Positions 49,845 to 59,684 are shown, numbered from the stretch's first letter. The stretch: 64,000 nucleotides of DNA from Endozoicomonas elysicola (GCF_000710775.1 NZ_JOJP01000001.1:1083400-1147399); one strand, 5' to 3'. Translations and numbers: made by a program. The notes: generated by a model from the letters alone, not told the origin.

Positions 49845-50502
49845 GCGCTAATTGAGGAACTGGGGAAGCATGGAGGTGGCAGATCAACCAGTGATTGCTG
49901 TTCTGTCTTTTGAAAATATGAGTTGTCCTCAGAAATAGTTCTTCTGAAAGTGAATCGCCGTCAGGCCTTTTCAGTGTGATTTTCCACTGGCTTGCTACGG
50001 CGATAAGATCCTCTCAGGTGTAAACCTGACTAATCTGAAAACTGATCGACACAACATCATATAAAGAGAAGATTTCTTCATATCACAGTACTAACTTCTG
50101 GCGATTTGTCATTGGCCTTTCTTTACCATTCCAGAATAGAATGGTCGATATCCTCTGCATAGTGACTGATGAGTTCTTTGATATTTTTGTTTTTGTAAGA
50201 CGTAGCTATTTGAGAAAAGTGCAGGTATTACCATATTCCTGACAATACCAAGTTCAGACATGACACTTTCGGACACTCTGAATAGTATGCTAAAAATAGC
50301 GCCTGTCTATAAGAACGCCTGTGCGATAGCAATTGAAAATTTTCTCAATATTTATTGATAGTGCTGTTGATATGAGCAGAAAGTTTATGTTGAATCGCTA
50401 TACCTTGACTTAACAGGGTATAAAGGCTTTGGCGGGTAACTTCACCTTTATACCCTTTAAGTATCTTGTAGGTCTTTTCGTCTAGTCAGAAGCATTCTGG
50501 TT
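49845..50502 (+). other. Gene-poor stretch with hairpin and a short open frame
   Basis: About 660 bases without a supported gene. The right third contains a 12-bp inverted repeat (50415-50456). On the minus strand, a 46-codon open frame without a start codon (LDEKTYKILKGYKGEVTRQS, then LYTLLSQGIAIQHKL) is protein-like and overlaps the repeat. It may be the end of a decayed gene. The left part is unremarkable. Confidence 0.35.
50415..50456. repeat. 12-bp inverted repeat hairpin
   Basis: AGGGTATAAAGG (50415-50426) and CCTTTATACCCT (50445-50456) are exact inverted repeats around an 18-base loop. It lies 47 bases beyond the GNAT gene stop on the minus strand. No T-run follows on either strand. 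Confidence 0.55.
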
Positions 50503-51024
50503 TTAGTTGAGACAGGAACCTTTTGCTACTTGGTCAGTTTCTTCTTTATAAACTTTTAGACCTCTGGCCTGATAGTTATTCAGGGCATAGGGGTGGTCCA
50601 GTGTGCAGGTATGAACCCAGACACGCTTTGCTTCCCAGTTCCAGGCTTCCTGAATGGCTGCACTTAACAGAGAGCCACCAAGACCTTTCCCAATGAATGG
50701 CTCGGCAAGGCCAAAATAGGCTATTTCAACATCACCTTCAGCTTTTCTCAGTTCAAAGTAACCTGCTGGGCTGCCTTTATAGTAGCCAACCCAAAGACGA
50801 AGGTCGTCGTTTTCTGCGTACTCACGCCATTGATTATCAGACCAGCTCAGCTTGTCAGTCCATTCCCATTGTTTGCCAATAAAGCTATAGAGGAATCGGT
50901 TAAATTGAAACTGTTTTACCTGGCATTCCTGGATTATAAAATCCGGATCGGTCACTGGTTTGTAGATAAGTTCTTCCGGAGAAACCATTTCCAGTGACCA
51001 GGTAGTAACTGCTTCTTTTTCCAT
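50503..51024 (-). CDS. GNAT-family N-acetyltransferase
   Basis: 173 residues from ATG 51024; a TTG six codons upstream is less likely. The GNAT core is recognisable: strand 4 (RLWVGYYKGSPAGYFELRKA), VEIAYFGLAEPFIGKGLGGS with the acetyl-CoA pyrophosphate loop (Q/RxxGxG-like GKGLGG), the helix LLSAAIQEAWNW, then WVHTCTLDHPYALNNYQARG, the conserved C-terminal H-T-C-x-L-D-H-P-x-A-x-x-N-Y. This last motif marks a subgroup of bacterial GNATs of unknown acceptor. Cytosolic, single gene. Confidence 0.88.
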   Translation of the reverse strand: MEKEAVTTWSLEMVSPEELIYKPVTDPDFIIQECQVKQFQFNRFLYSFIGKQWEWTDKLSWSDNQWREYAENDDLRLWVGYYKGSPAGYFELRKAEGDVEIAYFGLAEPFIGKGLGGSLLSAAIQEAWNWEAKRVWVHTCTLDHPYALNNYQARGLKVYKEETDQVAKGSCLN

Positions 51025-51078
51025 ACTGCTTTCTATTCCCAAACTGCATTATTTATTGACACAAATACGGCTGGGAAG

Positions 51079-51501
51079 TTAGTGAGACTGCTCCAGTCGC
51101 TTGGCATAGACGATGGCATTATAACCGGCCGTGGCGATAATATTACCAGCAACAAAGAACAGAATAACCAGAGCAGTATCAATAATAGTGAAACTGGCCA
51201 GTAGTTGTGTCAAACGACCAAAGCCTTCTATAAAGAACAGGTAGATGCCAAATACATAGGGAATATAACTGGGAATGCCGGCTAATATTTTGCGTGCTCC
51301 TTTATTCAGCCCAGTGAGCACAATAATGGAGGCTAATGATCCAACCAGTAAAAGTATCCAGCTGGTTCCAATACCCTTCATTGCCAGTTGTAAAATGGCA
51401 ATGGTCAGCATGACAGCAAGTAGGATATCGGCTTTCAGAGCCAGAACAGTGAAGAGGTCTTTTTCGCTTTTACCGGCAATGATCTGTGCGAACTGAAACA
51501 T
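51079..51501 (-). CDS. Small integral membrane protein
   Basis: 140 residues from ATG 51501, preceded by a GGGGGG ribosome-binding site. Four hydrophobic helices (about 25-45, 48-65, 78-95, 108-128), with short loops such as NKGARKILAGIPSY. No family is recognised. The charge pattern suggests the C-terminus is cytoplasmic. It lies 54 bases upstream of the GNAT gene on the same strand, so co-transcription is possible. Confidence 0.65.
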   Translation of the reverse strand: MFQFAQIIAGKSEKDLFTVLALKADILLAVMLTIAILQLAMKGIGTSWILLLVGSLASIIVLTGLNKGARKILAGIPSYIPYVFGIYLFFIEGFGRLTQLLASFTIIDTALVILFFVAGNIIATAGYNAIVYAKRLEQSH

Positions 51502-51648
51502 GATGAACCCCCCGTAAGGTTACTGGCCAGAGGCGTGGGAGGCTATGGCCATGTCTCAGTTATACCATCAGTCAAGCTTGGTAAAATTGATGTAAGGCAG
51601 TACTTTTACCTATACTGGCTTATTGTCTTTTTGTATCGTGTTTTTTGA

Positions 51649-52473
51649 TCACACTTTTTTTATTACAGACATGCGCATCTCCAGCTCACACTCCAGCTGG
51701 CCAAGTTGTTCCAGTTGCTGTTTTTGTTTGGCATTTACATGCCAGTAGTGAGGCGTCATGGTTAGCAGGTCCATAATAGCCTGAGTGTTTTCCAGCATCA
51801 TCAAATGACGGATGTTCTGGCTTTCCAGCAGGTGAAGGTTTTCGGGTAAATCCTGCAGACGTTTATCTTCCGGGTAAGGACGAACGTCGTCATAAATGGC
51901 ATTGCGAAGTGCCAGCAGGTGGCTTTGCCCGGGAGTCAGGATAACGATATGTCCCCCGGGCTTCAGTACCCGGGAAAACTCGGACCAGTCACTGCGGGAG
52001 AATATGCTGATGATTACATCAAATTGTTCATCCATCAAAGGAAGTTCACTGACACTGGTTACCAGCCATTCAATCGCTTTGTTTCGTTTGCTGGCGGCCA
52101 GGATTGCTGGTTTAGCGATATCAAATCCGCAGACTTCACTACCTTTCAGGCGTTCTTTTATTTCGGAGGTGTAATAACCTTCGCCGCAACCGGCATCAAG
52201 AATGGTTTGGTTTGTTTGGTCACTGAACGTGCTGATTTTATCGATTAATGCTTCGATGACGGGCTGATAGTAACCGTGATTTAAAAAGCGTGCCCTGGCA
52301 TCGACCATCATCTGGTCATCACCGGGGTTTTTACTCCGTTTCTTATTGCTGGGTAGCAGATTCAGGTAGCCTTGGCGTGCCCGGTCAAACTGGTGATTGT
52401 TTTTGCACACAGCGCTTTTTTGTTCTGAGGACAGCGCTTCATAACAGATAGGGCAACGAAGTAGGATGGGCAT
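51649..52473 (-). CDS. rlmA: 23S rRNA (guanine-N1)-methyltransferase RlmA
   Basis: 274 residues. The N-terminal zinc knuckle LRCPICYEALSSEQKSAVCK, then NNHQFDRARQGYLNLL, is specific to RlmA. The methyltransferase core has the SAM motif ILDAGCGEGYYTSEI, then EVCGFDIAKPAI and KPGGHIVILTPGQSHL. It methylates G745 (or G748 in the RlmA-II branch) of 23S rRNA; the gammaproteobacterial setting favours G745. Single gene with no obvious operon. Confidence 0.95.
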   Translation of the reverse strand: MPILLRCPICYEALSSEQKSAVCKNNHQFDRARQGYLNLLPSNKKRSKNPGDDQMMVDARARFLNHGYYQPVIEALIDKISTFSDQTNQTILDAGCGEGYYTSEIKERLKGSEVCGFDIAKPAILAASKRNKAIEWLVTSVSELPLMDEQFDVIISIFSRSDWSEFSRVLKPGGHIVILTPGQSHLLALRNAIYDDVRPYPEDKRLQDLPENLHLLESQNIRHLMMLENTQAIMDLLTMTPHYWHVNAKQKQQLEQLGQLECELEMRMSVIKKV

Positions 52474-52545
52474 CAGGATGGACGGTATGGTTAAAAGCCA
52501 GAGAGTTTAATCGTCTCTGGCGGATATTCAACTACTGCAGCATTA

Positions 52546-55314
52546 TTAAAGTGCTGCTGGTGTATCCCAGGTCATTCCGTTCTCAATGACTATTGCTGGG
52601 TTTTCAAACTGTTCACAGAAAAGGCTTCCATCGGTTTTGTAAAAGACTGATTCCATGGGGGGCAAGTTAAGTGCTGACACTTGTTCCAGAGCTTTCTGAC
52701 TGCCTGTCAGTCCCCATGCATAAAGATAGTCACGCATATCAAGGCCGGTCACCACTGAAAGTGCAATGGTGGGCCAGTCATTTTTCGCAATGCTCTTAGC
52801 CTCTTCCCAGCTATAGGTACTGAAACCCAGTCGCTCACGCTTCTGATTCCAGGTATCGCTGTTGCTGAGGGCCCGATAAAACTCACGCTCAACAATATGA
52901 AGCCTTGGCAATAGCATCCAGCCATCAATCAATGTTCCCTGACTCTGAGCTGCCATCATCATTTGGATATACACCGCGGCGCCACTACTCCAGTCACTAA
53001 AGTCCTGTTGCTGCATATGGGCAAACGGGTCATCCGTGGCCTGGGCAGCCTGCAGCCAGTCAAACAGAGTTTTAAAAGGCAGGCTCTGGCATCCGGGGGT
53101 TTTGTTGAGCTCTTTGTAAGCTCGGGACTTGGAAAAATAAGAATAGAAATTGGTGGCAGTATGGCCTGGGCTCCAACTGTCAAAGAGGAAGCGTCCTTTT
53201 TCTAACCCATGTCCAAGCTCATGTAGATCTCCATGCCCCAGGGGATCAAATGCCCAGTAAGCATCATATGGGTTGCCGGAGCACCCATAACCACAGGTGG
53301 CCTGATCAGCATTCATGTGTTTGACTTGGTCAATCAGGTCAATGGCTAACCCTCTACGCTCGGCAAATTCGATAATCTCCGGATTTTCATCGATACGGTC
53401 ACCACGGAAACCTGCCAGCATATGGGGCAAGTTAGACATATAACGGTCAGTAACCGCAGCCAGATCTGCTGCTGAATTATTCCAATTACTCATGGATTGG
53501 CGCATCAGGTCCAGGCGGGAGTGGACTTCAAAACCATCAGTGACCAGCTCAGCCCAGTCAAAATCGCCTTTTTCCAGTGCCTCTGCAAAATCCTCATTAT
53601 CTTGAGGTTTTGTCCAATAGGGATGCAGGCCGATATTGCTTACATTCAGACTGACCTGTTGATCATTGCGATCAAATCTCAGTTGCAGAGGCCCACCATT
53701 CGGCGAGGTAAAGGTGAGGATTTCTCCCGGTGCAATGATCATTTCCTGCCCCCACAGGTAACGGGGACGTTTATAGCCATCATTGTCCAGCCAGTGGGTT
53801 GCGCCATCACGGATGGAGTTTACAAAAACACTAACGACGGCTTCTGTATTATCGGTACGGTGAATGGTCACTGGTTTGCCAGGCATGACATAGACACCCG
53901 CAGAGCGGAAAGGCACTTTACTGGTGATGGTTATGTTTTTGCTGGTCGGCGTAATATGACTGAAATCAGTGCGTCCAAAGTTACCTAAATCAGCAGGAAT
54001 GGCGTTAGTTGGGCGGTATTGGTAAACACCAAAATCTGAAAATGCCGCTTTTACAAAATCCTCGGTGTTATTCAACTTATCCAGAGGGTACTTGGTTGCT
54101 GCCCGATAATAATCAGCAAGAAGCACCAGCCATCGCCAGAGCGCCTTATCGTCGTTAGCTGATGTGAAAATAGCGTGTTTGTTTCTGTCCAGTTGGCGAA
54201 GCTGCCCCTGCATGGTTTGTAAGCCATTCAGGAAGTCGTCGTTAAAACCATCGGCTTCTGAACAGTCACTGCCATTGCACTGGGCAAAATTAATATTGTT
54301 GCCTTGGTTTTTCAGGGTAGTGAGCAGGCGGTTCACAGAAGCAACTTCGGTGGACAGGGGGTTGCCCCACTCCACGATGTTGAAGCCTCTGAGAATCAGA
54401 TAGCTCCAGTAATTATTGGCAACGAAATTTGCGTTGAGTGCCGGAAGGAGATATTGGCTGATGGCATTATCATCACGATAGTAGTGAGGGTATAAAATGC
54501 CAATGCCCTGACTGCGTGCCTTGTTGATGCCATCTTTTAGGCCTTCTGTCAGTTCACCGTAGGAAGAGACAATCAGTACGTCAGCTTCTTCCAAACAGCT
54601 TGAAAGAGCTGCGCCATTGCAGACTTCTCTGTCATTGTAACTGACCCGCCCCGGCATAAAAGTATCTATCCATAGTCGTGTGCTGCTTTGATCCGGGAAA
54701 TAATGTGACTCATCCATCTGGGCGATCACAATGTTCATTGGGGCAGTACTGTTGAGAGACTGCCCTGCGAGCCAGTCAATGCTGTTCACCATTAACTGGT
54801 TGGCCTGTGCATTAATGGCACTGGGAAACCGTTTCCAGACCCGCATAGGGTTTGATGATAAAGCGATGAACCGGCTGTTACCTTCTTCGCCGAGTACGCC
54901 AAGAGCTCCGGGTTTTAAAGGATCAAATTCGCTTCTATCGGAAGCATTGGCCTGAAGAAACGTTGCTGACTTGCCAAATTCCGGTGCAATGATGGCTGAG
55001 TCGTGGGTAACATCCCAGTCGATATTGGTCAGGCTATTGGCATTGGTTGAACCATCCGCATTCAGTTGGAACAGGCGGTAAATGACAGAGTTAAACTGGC
55101 CATGCCCTTTCGCGATGACGTTATCGATTTTCTGTATGACAGAATCTGCTGAAGGTATTCCGGATGCATCACCGGTTTGAAAAGCTGATTGTAAAGCCTG
55201 GTCGACCGGATCAGGCTCGGGTTTATTTGAGCCGGAGTCGTCAGAGCTTCCATTCTTACAAGCTGTCAAAGTCGTTAACAGCAATACGATAAAAAGCGTT
55301 TTTATAAATTCCAT
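52546..55314 (-). CDS. Secreted lipoprotein metalloprotease, IMPa-like (M88 family)
   Basis: 922 residues, nearly the length of Pseudomonas aeruginosa IMPa. The lipoprotein signal ends LLLTTLTAC with Cys19, followed by a Ser/Asp/Pro tether. The N-terminal regions (about 60-400) and a central domain precede the catalytic part, with zinc motif HELGHGLE at 698-705 and a conserved approach GYGCSGNPYDAYWAFDPLGH. IMPa cleaves mucin-type O-glycosylated proteins such as PSGL-1, CD43 and CD44 next to the glycosylated Ser/Thr, and related enzymes exist in mucin-degrading bacteria. A role in attacking host mucins is likely by family but not shown. The gene is monocistronic. Confidence 0.88.
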   Translation of the reverse strand: MEFIKTLFIVLLLTTLTACKNGSSDDSGSNKPEPDPVDQALQSAFQTGDASGIPSADSVIQKIDNVIAKGHGQFNSVIYRLFQLNADGSTNANSLTNIDWDVTHDSAIIAPEFGKSATFLQANASDRSEFDPLKPGALGVLGEEGNSRFIALSSNPMRVWKRFPSAINAQANQLMVNSIDWLAGQSLNSTAPMNIVIAQMDESHYFPDQSSTRLWIDTFMPGRVSYNDREVCNGAALSSCLEEADVLIVSSYGELTEGLKDGINKARSQGIGILYPHYYRDDNAISQYLLPALNANFVANNYWSYLILRGFNIVEWGNPLSTEVASVNRLLTTLKNQGNNINFAQCNGSDCSEADGFNDDFLNGLQTMQGQLRQLDRNKHAIFTSANDDKALWRWLVLLADYYRAATKYPLDKLNNTEDFVKAAFSDFGVYQYRPTNAIPADLGNFGRTDFSHITPTSKNITITSKVPFRSAGVYVMPGKPVTIHRTDNTEAVVSVFVNSIRDGATHWLDNDGYKRPRYLWGQEMIIAPGEILTFTSPNGGPLQLRFDRNDQQVSLNVSNIGLHPYWTKPQDNEDFAEALEKGDFDWAELVTDGFEVHSRLDLMRQSMSNWNNSAADLAAVTDRYMSNLPHMLAGFRGDRIDENPEIIEFAERRGLAIDLIDQVKHMNADQATCGYGCSGNPYDAYWAFDPLGHGDLHELGHGLEKGRFLFDSWSPGHTATNFYSYFSKSRAYKELNKTPGCQSLPFKTLFDWLQAAQATDDPFAHMQQQDFSDWSSGAAVYIQMMMAAQSQGTLIDGWMLLPRLHIVEREFYRALSNSDTWNQKRERLGFSTYSWEEAKSIAKNDWPTIALSVVTGLDMRDYLYAWGLTGSQKALEQVSALNLPPMESVFYKTDGSLFCEQFENPAIVIENGMTWDTPAAL

Positions 55315-55708
55315 GAAAAATGCTTTTTTCCTTGAATGAAGTTTATAAACAAAATTTTTTCGATTTTAAGTAAACTCTATATTGATCACTAGCGATTTGC
55401 TGGTTTGTGAGCGAAACCTGCGAGAAGAGTCACACTATGCTTACCGCCGAATTAAACACATCAGGTTGAGCGGGGTATCTGAGCTGGTAAAATGAGCGAC
55501 GGTAACATCCTTGGCTTGATATTCCGGAAGGTCTGGCCGATATTTCTCTGAGCTAATGCAGGAGCCTGAAACTAACTACGGTTTTGGGTGTGGGGTATTA
55601 CTAAAAATTACAATGGCAGAATTTGTAAACTACCTATTGGCTCAAGGGAATAGTCACTGTAGTCTGCGCCGCACTTTCTGATTAATTAAATAGAGCAGGA
55701 CAATAAAT
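55315..55708 (+). other. Divergent intergenic region, no gene
   Basis: About 390 bases between the IMPa-like gene (minus) and ybiT (plus), so both promoters lie here. The left part next to the protease gene is AT-rich. No palindromic operator, small RNA or ORF of note is recognised. Confidence 0.35.
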
Positions 55709-57298
55709 TTGATTTCTACAGCCAACATCACCATGCAGTTCGGTGACAAGCCCCTGTTTGAGGACATATCCGTCAAGTTTGGCGAAGGTAACCGTTACGG
55801 ACTCATTGGTGCCAACGGTTGTGGTAAGTCAACTTTTATGAAAATCCTTGGCGGTGAGCTTGAAGCTACCTCAGGAACTGTCAGCAAAGACCCTCATGAA
55901 CGTATGGCTAAACTGAGTCAGGATCAGTTCGCCTATGAAAACTATACGGTCATCGATACTGTCATTATGGGGCATGCAGAGCTCTGGAAAGTAAAAGCAG
56001 AGCGTGATGCCATATATGCCAAAGCCGAAATGACGGAAGAAGAAGGTATGCGGGTTGCAGACCTTGAAGTTCAGTTTGGTGAGATGGATGGTTACTCCGC
56101 AGAAGCGCGTGCAGGAGAATTGCTGCTGGGACTGGATATTCCTATTGAACAGCATTATGGACTGATGAGTGCAGTTGCCCCCGGCTGGAAGCTGCGAGTG
56201 CTGCTGGCTCAGGTGCTGTTTGCAGACCCTGAAATTATGCTGTTGGATGAACCGACCAACAACCTGGATATCAATGCTATCCGCTGGCTGGAAGACATCC
56301 TGAAGCAGCGTGATTGCACCATGATCATCATCTCGCACGACCGTCACTTCCTGAACAGTGTCTGCACCCATATGGCGGATCTGGATTACGGTAAATTGCA
56401 GGTAATGCCAGGCAACTATGATGAATACATGACGGCAGCAACTCAGGCCCGTGAGCGTCTGCAGGCTGATAATGCCCGTAAGAAAGCCCAGATTGCCGAA
56501 CTTCAATCCTTTGTCAGCCGCTTCTCTGCCAATGCTTCCAAGGCCAGACAGGCGACTTCCAGAGCGAAACAGATTGATAAGATTCAACTGGCAGAGATTA
56601 AACCTTCCAGTCGTCAGAACCCGTTTATCCGTTTTGAGCAGGAAAAGAAACTGTTCCGGAATGCATTGGTGGTGGAAAAACTGAGCCAGGGCTATGAAGA
56701 TGACCTGTTCAGCAAAGTGAATATGATGGTTGAAGTCGGTGAACGTATTGCCATTATCGGTCAGAACGGTATTGGTAAAACCACCCTGCTGCATACTCTG
56801 GCTGGTCAGATGGCTCCGCGTACCGGAACGCTTCAATGGTCAGAAAATGCTAATATTGGCTATTACGCTCAGAACCACACTTCTGACTTTGATATGGATA
56901 TGAACCTGTTCGACTGGATGAGCCAGTGGATGAACCCAGGCGATGATGAACAGGTCATTCGCGGCGTATTAGGACGCATGCTGTTCTCTCAGAGCGACCT
57001 GAAAAAGTCCGTTCGGGTCATTTCCGGTGGTGAGCAGGGGCGTATGCTGTTTGGCAAACTGATCCAGCAGCGACCCAATATCCTGTTGATGGATGAGCCT
57101 ACCAACCACATGGATATGGAATCCATTGAGTCTCTGAACCTGGCGCTGGAAAACTACCCGGGCACATTGATCTTTGTTTCCCATGACCGTCAGTTCGTTT
57201 CATCGCTGGCAACACGGATTATTGAAATCAAAGATTCTGGTGTAGTGGATTTCCATGGTACTTATGATGACTATCTGCGCAGCCAGGGTGTTGAGTAA
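55709..57298 (+). CDS. ybiT: ABC-F family ATPase YbiT
   Basis: 529 residues from TTG 55709, with AGGA at 55697-55700; the product starts [20 protein letters not shown], closely matching E. coli YbiT. There are two ATPase domains: Walker [10 protein letters not shown] and GQNGIGKTT, Walker [13 protein letters not shown] and [12 protein letters not shown], second signature ISGGEQGR. A charged linker between them contains [24 protein letters not shown] proteins bind the ribosome E site and relieve stalled translation. No membrane domain. Monocistronic, with a 28-base palindrome following 78 bases after the stop. Confidence 0.95.
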   Translation: MISTANITMQFGDKPLFEDISVKFGEGNRYGLIGANGCGKSTFMKILGGELEATSGTVSKDPHERMAKLSQDQFAYENYTVIDTVIMGHAELWKVKAERDAIYAKAEMTEEEGMRVADLEVQFGEMDGYSAEARAGELLLGLDIPIEQHYGLMSAVAPGWKLRVLLAQVLFADPEIMLLDEPTNNLDINAIRWLEDILKQRDCTMIIISHDRHFLNSVCTHMADLDYGKLQVMPGNYDEYMTAATQARERLQADNARKKAQIAELQSFVSRFSANASKARQATSRAKQIDKIQLAEIKPSSRQNPFIRFEQEKKLFRNALVVEKLSQGYEDDLFSKVNMMVEVGERIAIIGQNGIGKTTLLHTLAGQMAPRTGTLQWSENANIGYYAQNHTSDFDMDMNLFDWMSQWMNPGDDEQVIRGVLGRMLFSQSDLKKSVRVISGGEQGRMLFGKLIQQRPNILLMDEPTNHMDMESIESLNLALENYPGTLIFVSHDRQFVSSLATRIIEIKDSGVVDFHGTYDDYLRSQGVE

Positions 57299-57376
57299 AT
57301 CCAAATAATGCTTGTGGTATCGACAATGCGATTTGCTCTGTTGGTACCATGAACTGCCTGAATGTAAACCCTTCCA

Positions 57377-57404
57377 CATCAGGTTCTGTTAACAGAACCT
57401 GATG
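57377..57404. repeat. 28-bp perfect palindrome downstream of ybiT
   Basis: CATCAGGTTCTGTT is followed at once by its exact complement AACAGAACCTGATG, centred on GTTAAC with no spacer. No T-run follows, so it is not a clear terminator. It may be a protein-binding site or a 3' mRNA structure. Confidence 0.6.
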
Positions 57405-57567
57405 GTAGCCTCATTTGAATAAGAAAATACCGTATCGGATTGAGCTGATTTTATCATTTGAATGTCAGGGGTATTTCCTGACTATCGTTGTTTAAGTGCA
57501 AGTCAGCATAGGGCTCTTTCCCGTATCACGAGATACTCTTTGAATCGAACTTCAACAGGTCAGATTC

Positions 57568-58884
57568 ATGGTGTTTATCAGGAAAGTAGCAAAGACTGTC
57601 TTTTTATCCTTCTTGATTTCATTCAATTACGCGTTTTCGTCTGTTGTGGCTGCTGATGATCCTATGGACTCTATTTCATTGCTGAATAATGCGATGGAAT
57701 TGGAAAGCTATTTAAGTTCCCCTGCCCGAAACTCTCTGCTTGAGATTCTGGATCACTCAGAAAGCGGCATCCTATGGCATGAGTATGAAGTCAGCCCAGA
57801 TGAAAACCTGACTACCGTTTTTATTAATGAAGGCCTTATGCAGGCTGACCTGAATCTATTGATGAACATTCCACAAAGTGCAGGTTGGATCAGTCAACCG
57901 GGAGAGATTGATATTCTCCGCTATCAGCTGAGTAATGATAATCGAGTTATCAAACTGGAAATAACTACCGTTTCTGGTGAGGTACTGTCATTTTCAAAAG
58001 TAACACAGGCTGGAGGAGACACCTTCACTGTAACGGTGGATGATAAAAAAAAGCCGTTGGAGACCGTGCGTATTGGTGGAGTAATTAAACACAGCTTTTA
58101 CGCCAGTGCAAAAGTAGCAGGTTTATCGCCATCAGCCATGAGCGAATTTGCCAATATTTTTCAGTGGCAGCTGGACTTCAGTCGGGATATTCATCGAGGT
58201 GATCGCTTTGAAATTCTGCTGGAAAAGGTTTCTGGAGATCAACTGGCGGATGATACTCGAATTCTGGCTGCACAGATTTATCAACAGCGGAGGACATTAA
58301 CGGCAATTCGATATAATGACGGTCGTTATTACACCTTAGAAGGAAAGCTGCTCGGAAGAACCTTTTTACGCTTACCTCTCAAGGAAGAGTATCCGGTAAG
58401 TTCCGGGTTTGACTTATCGAGACAGCACCCGATTATTGGTCAGATTCGTGAACATAAAGGGACCGATTGGGCTGTTCCGGTGGGATCACCGGTGATAACA
58501 ACGGCAGATGGTATTGTGGTTGAGTCGGTGGTAGGCCATCCTACAGCCGGAAACTATATCGAGATTCAGCATGGGCGCCGCTATATCACCCGATACCTGC
58601 ATTTGAGTCAGCTGAAGGTTAAGGCTGGTCAGCAGGTTCGTCGTGGAGAAGTTATTGGTTTATCCGGTAACTCGGGTTTATCCACAGGGCCGCACCTTCA
58701 CTACGAAGTGTATGTGGATGGCCGCCCTGTTGATGCAATGAGGGCTAAGCTAAGAACCAATCGGGCACTGGGTGGCTCTGAGCTTAGTGGTTTTATGCAG
58801 GTATCTTCAAGGTATCTCAATATGCTGAGAAATGAAGAGGCCTTGGTCGATGCTACGGTTAATGTGCCATCCGAAGCCTCATAA
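57568..58884 (+). CDS. M23-family murein endopeptidase, MepM-like
   Basis: 438 residues. The signal peptide includes VFLSFLISFNYAFSSVVAA. The middle part (about 150-260) resembles the OapA/Csd3-like N-terminal domains (VRIGGVIKHSFYASAKVAGL, then FQWQLDFSRDIHRGDRFEIL). The C-terminal LytM domain (about 280-395) has all zinc and catalytic residues: HKGTDWAVP (H-x3-D), RYLHLSQLKV, and GPHLHYEVY (H-x-H). It hydrolyses D,D-crosslinks in peptidoglycan for cell growth. LysM is not evident. Its TAA stop is the first three bases of a 136-bp inverted-repeat element. Confidence 0.9.
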   Translation: MVFIRKVAKTVFLSFLISFNYAFSSVVAADDPMDSISLLNNAMELESYLSSPARNSLLEILDHSESGILWHEYEVSPDENLTTVFINEGLMQADLNLLMNIPQSAGWISQPGEIDILRYQLSNDNRVIKLEITTVSGEVLSFSKVTQAGGDTFTVTVDDKKKPLETVRIGGVIKHSFYASAKVAGLSPSAMSEFANIFQWQLDFSRDIHRGDRFEILLEKVSGDQLADDTRILAAQIYQQRRTLTAIRYNDGRYYTLEGKLLGRTFLRLPLKEEYPVSSGFDLSRQHPIIGQIREHKGTDWAVPVGSPVITTADGIVVESVVGHPTAGNYIEIQHGRRYITRYLHLSQLKVKAGQQVRRGEVIGLSGNSGLSTGPHLHYEVYVDGRPVDAMRAKLRTNRALGGSELSGFMQVSSRYLNMLRNEEALVDATVNVPSEAS

Positions 58885-59017
58885 GAGGCTGTCGCAAAAG
58901 GGCTGCGCTTACCAATACTGTGTTAAAAAATGGCTCAAAATGCTCATTTACTACTTGTAAACTGCGCTTTTTCGCCTTGTCTTGCCTGAGCTCGCTACCT
59001 TTTGCGATAGCCTCTTA
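58882..59017. repeat. 136-bp MITE-like element with 20-bp terminal inverted repeats
   Basis: TAAGAGGCTGTCGCAAAAGG (58882-58901) is matched at 19 of 20 positions by the complement of the right end, CCTTTTGCGATAGCCTCTTA (58998-59017). Both ends finish in TA, as for elements inserting at TA. The left TAA is the stop codon of the M23 gene. The right end lies 8 bases from the stop of the convergent rluA-type gene. Non-coding. Confidence 0.8.
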
Positions 59018-59024
59018 AGCGTTT

Positions 59025-59684
59025 CTAAAACGGAACGTCTGAAATAAAAGTAACAGGTGCTTCAGTTAATGGATGCATAAAGCTGAGTTTAGTTGCGTGC
59101 AGGTTGAGTCTGTTACTGGCCTGTTGGGCCTCTGGGTGTGAATAAAACTCACAGCCAAGAATAGGATGCCCAAGCTCTGCTAAATGAACTCTTAATTGGT
59201 GAGAACGCCCGGTCACGGGTTTGAGTAACACACGATCAAACTCCGGTCGCTGGTTTTCAATCTTTTGAAACAGTGTCAGTGAGGGTTTTCCCAGCTCATG
59301 GTCGACCATCTGTTTCGGGCGGTTTGGCCAGTCACAGCGAAGTGGTAATTCAACTTTCCCCTCAGGTTTTTCCAGTTTTCCCCAGACTTCGGCGACATAC
59401 TCTTTTTCGACCAGACGGTCCTGAAATTGCCGGCTCAGTGCACGGTGGCTATCAGCATCAAGCCCAAACACCATAAGGCCCGATGTGGACATATCCAGAC
59501 GGTGCACAACGCGGGTTTCAGGATTTATCCTCTGCAATCGTGACAGGGCACTGTCTTCATGATTGGGTGGCTTTCCGGGAACACTGAGCAGGCCTGCCGG
59601 TTTATTTACAACGACGATGCACTCATCGCGGTAAAGTTCCGCCAATGGCTCGTTACAGAAGGGGACAATAAAAGTATCATTCAT
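59025..59684 (-). CDS. rluA: RluA-family pseudouridine synthase
   Basis: 219 residues. The catalytic motif HRLDMSTSGLMV (Asp at about 64) and the family blocks VVNKPAGLLSVPG, EKEYVAEVWGK and PVTGRSHQLRVHLAELGHPI are present. The short length without an S4 domain and the sequence fit RluA, which modifies U746 of 23S rRNA and U32 of several tRNAs. Assignment to RluA rather than another short member is likely but not certain. Monocistronic and divergent from a small hypothetical gene. Confidence 0.88.
   Translation of the reverse strand: MNDTFIVPFCNEPLAELYRDECIVVVNKPAGLLSVPGKPPNHEDSALSRLQRINPETRVVHRLDMSTSGLMVFGLDADSHRALSRQFQDRLVEKEYVAEVWGKLEKPEGKVELPLRCDWPNRPKQMVDHELGKPSLTLFQKIENQRPEFDRVLLKPVTGRSHQLRVHLAELGHPILGCEFYSHPEAQQASNRLNLHATKLSFMHPLTEAPVTFISDVPF

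Noticed and set aside
55871-56836. 321-codon minus-strand ORF inside ybiT
   Set aside because: Antisense to a well-conserved ABC-F gene, with composition (many His, Phe, Gln) typical of a shadow frame.
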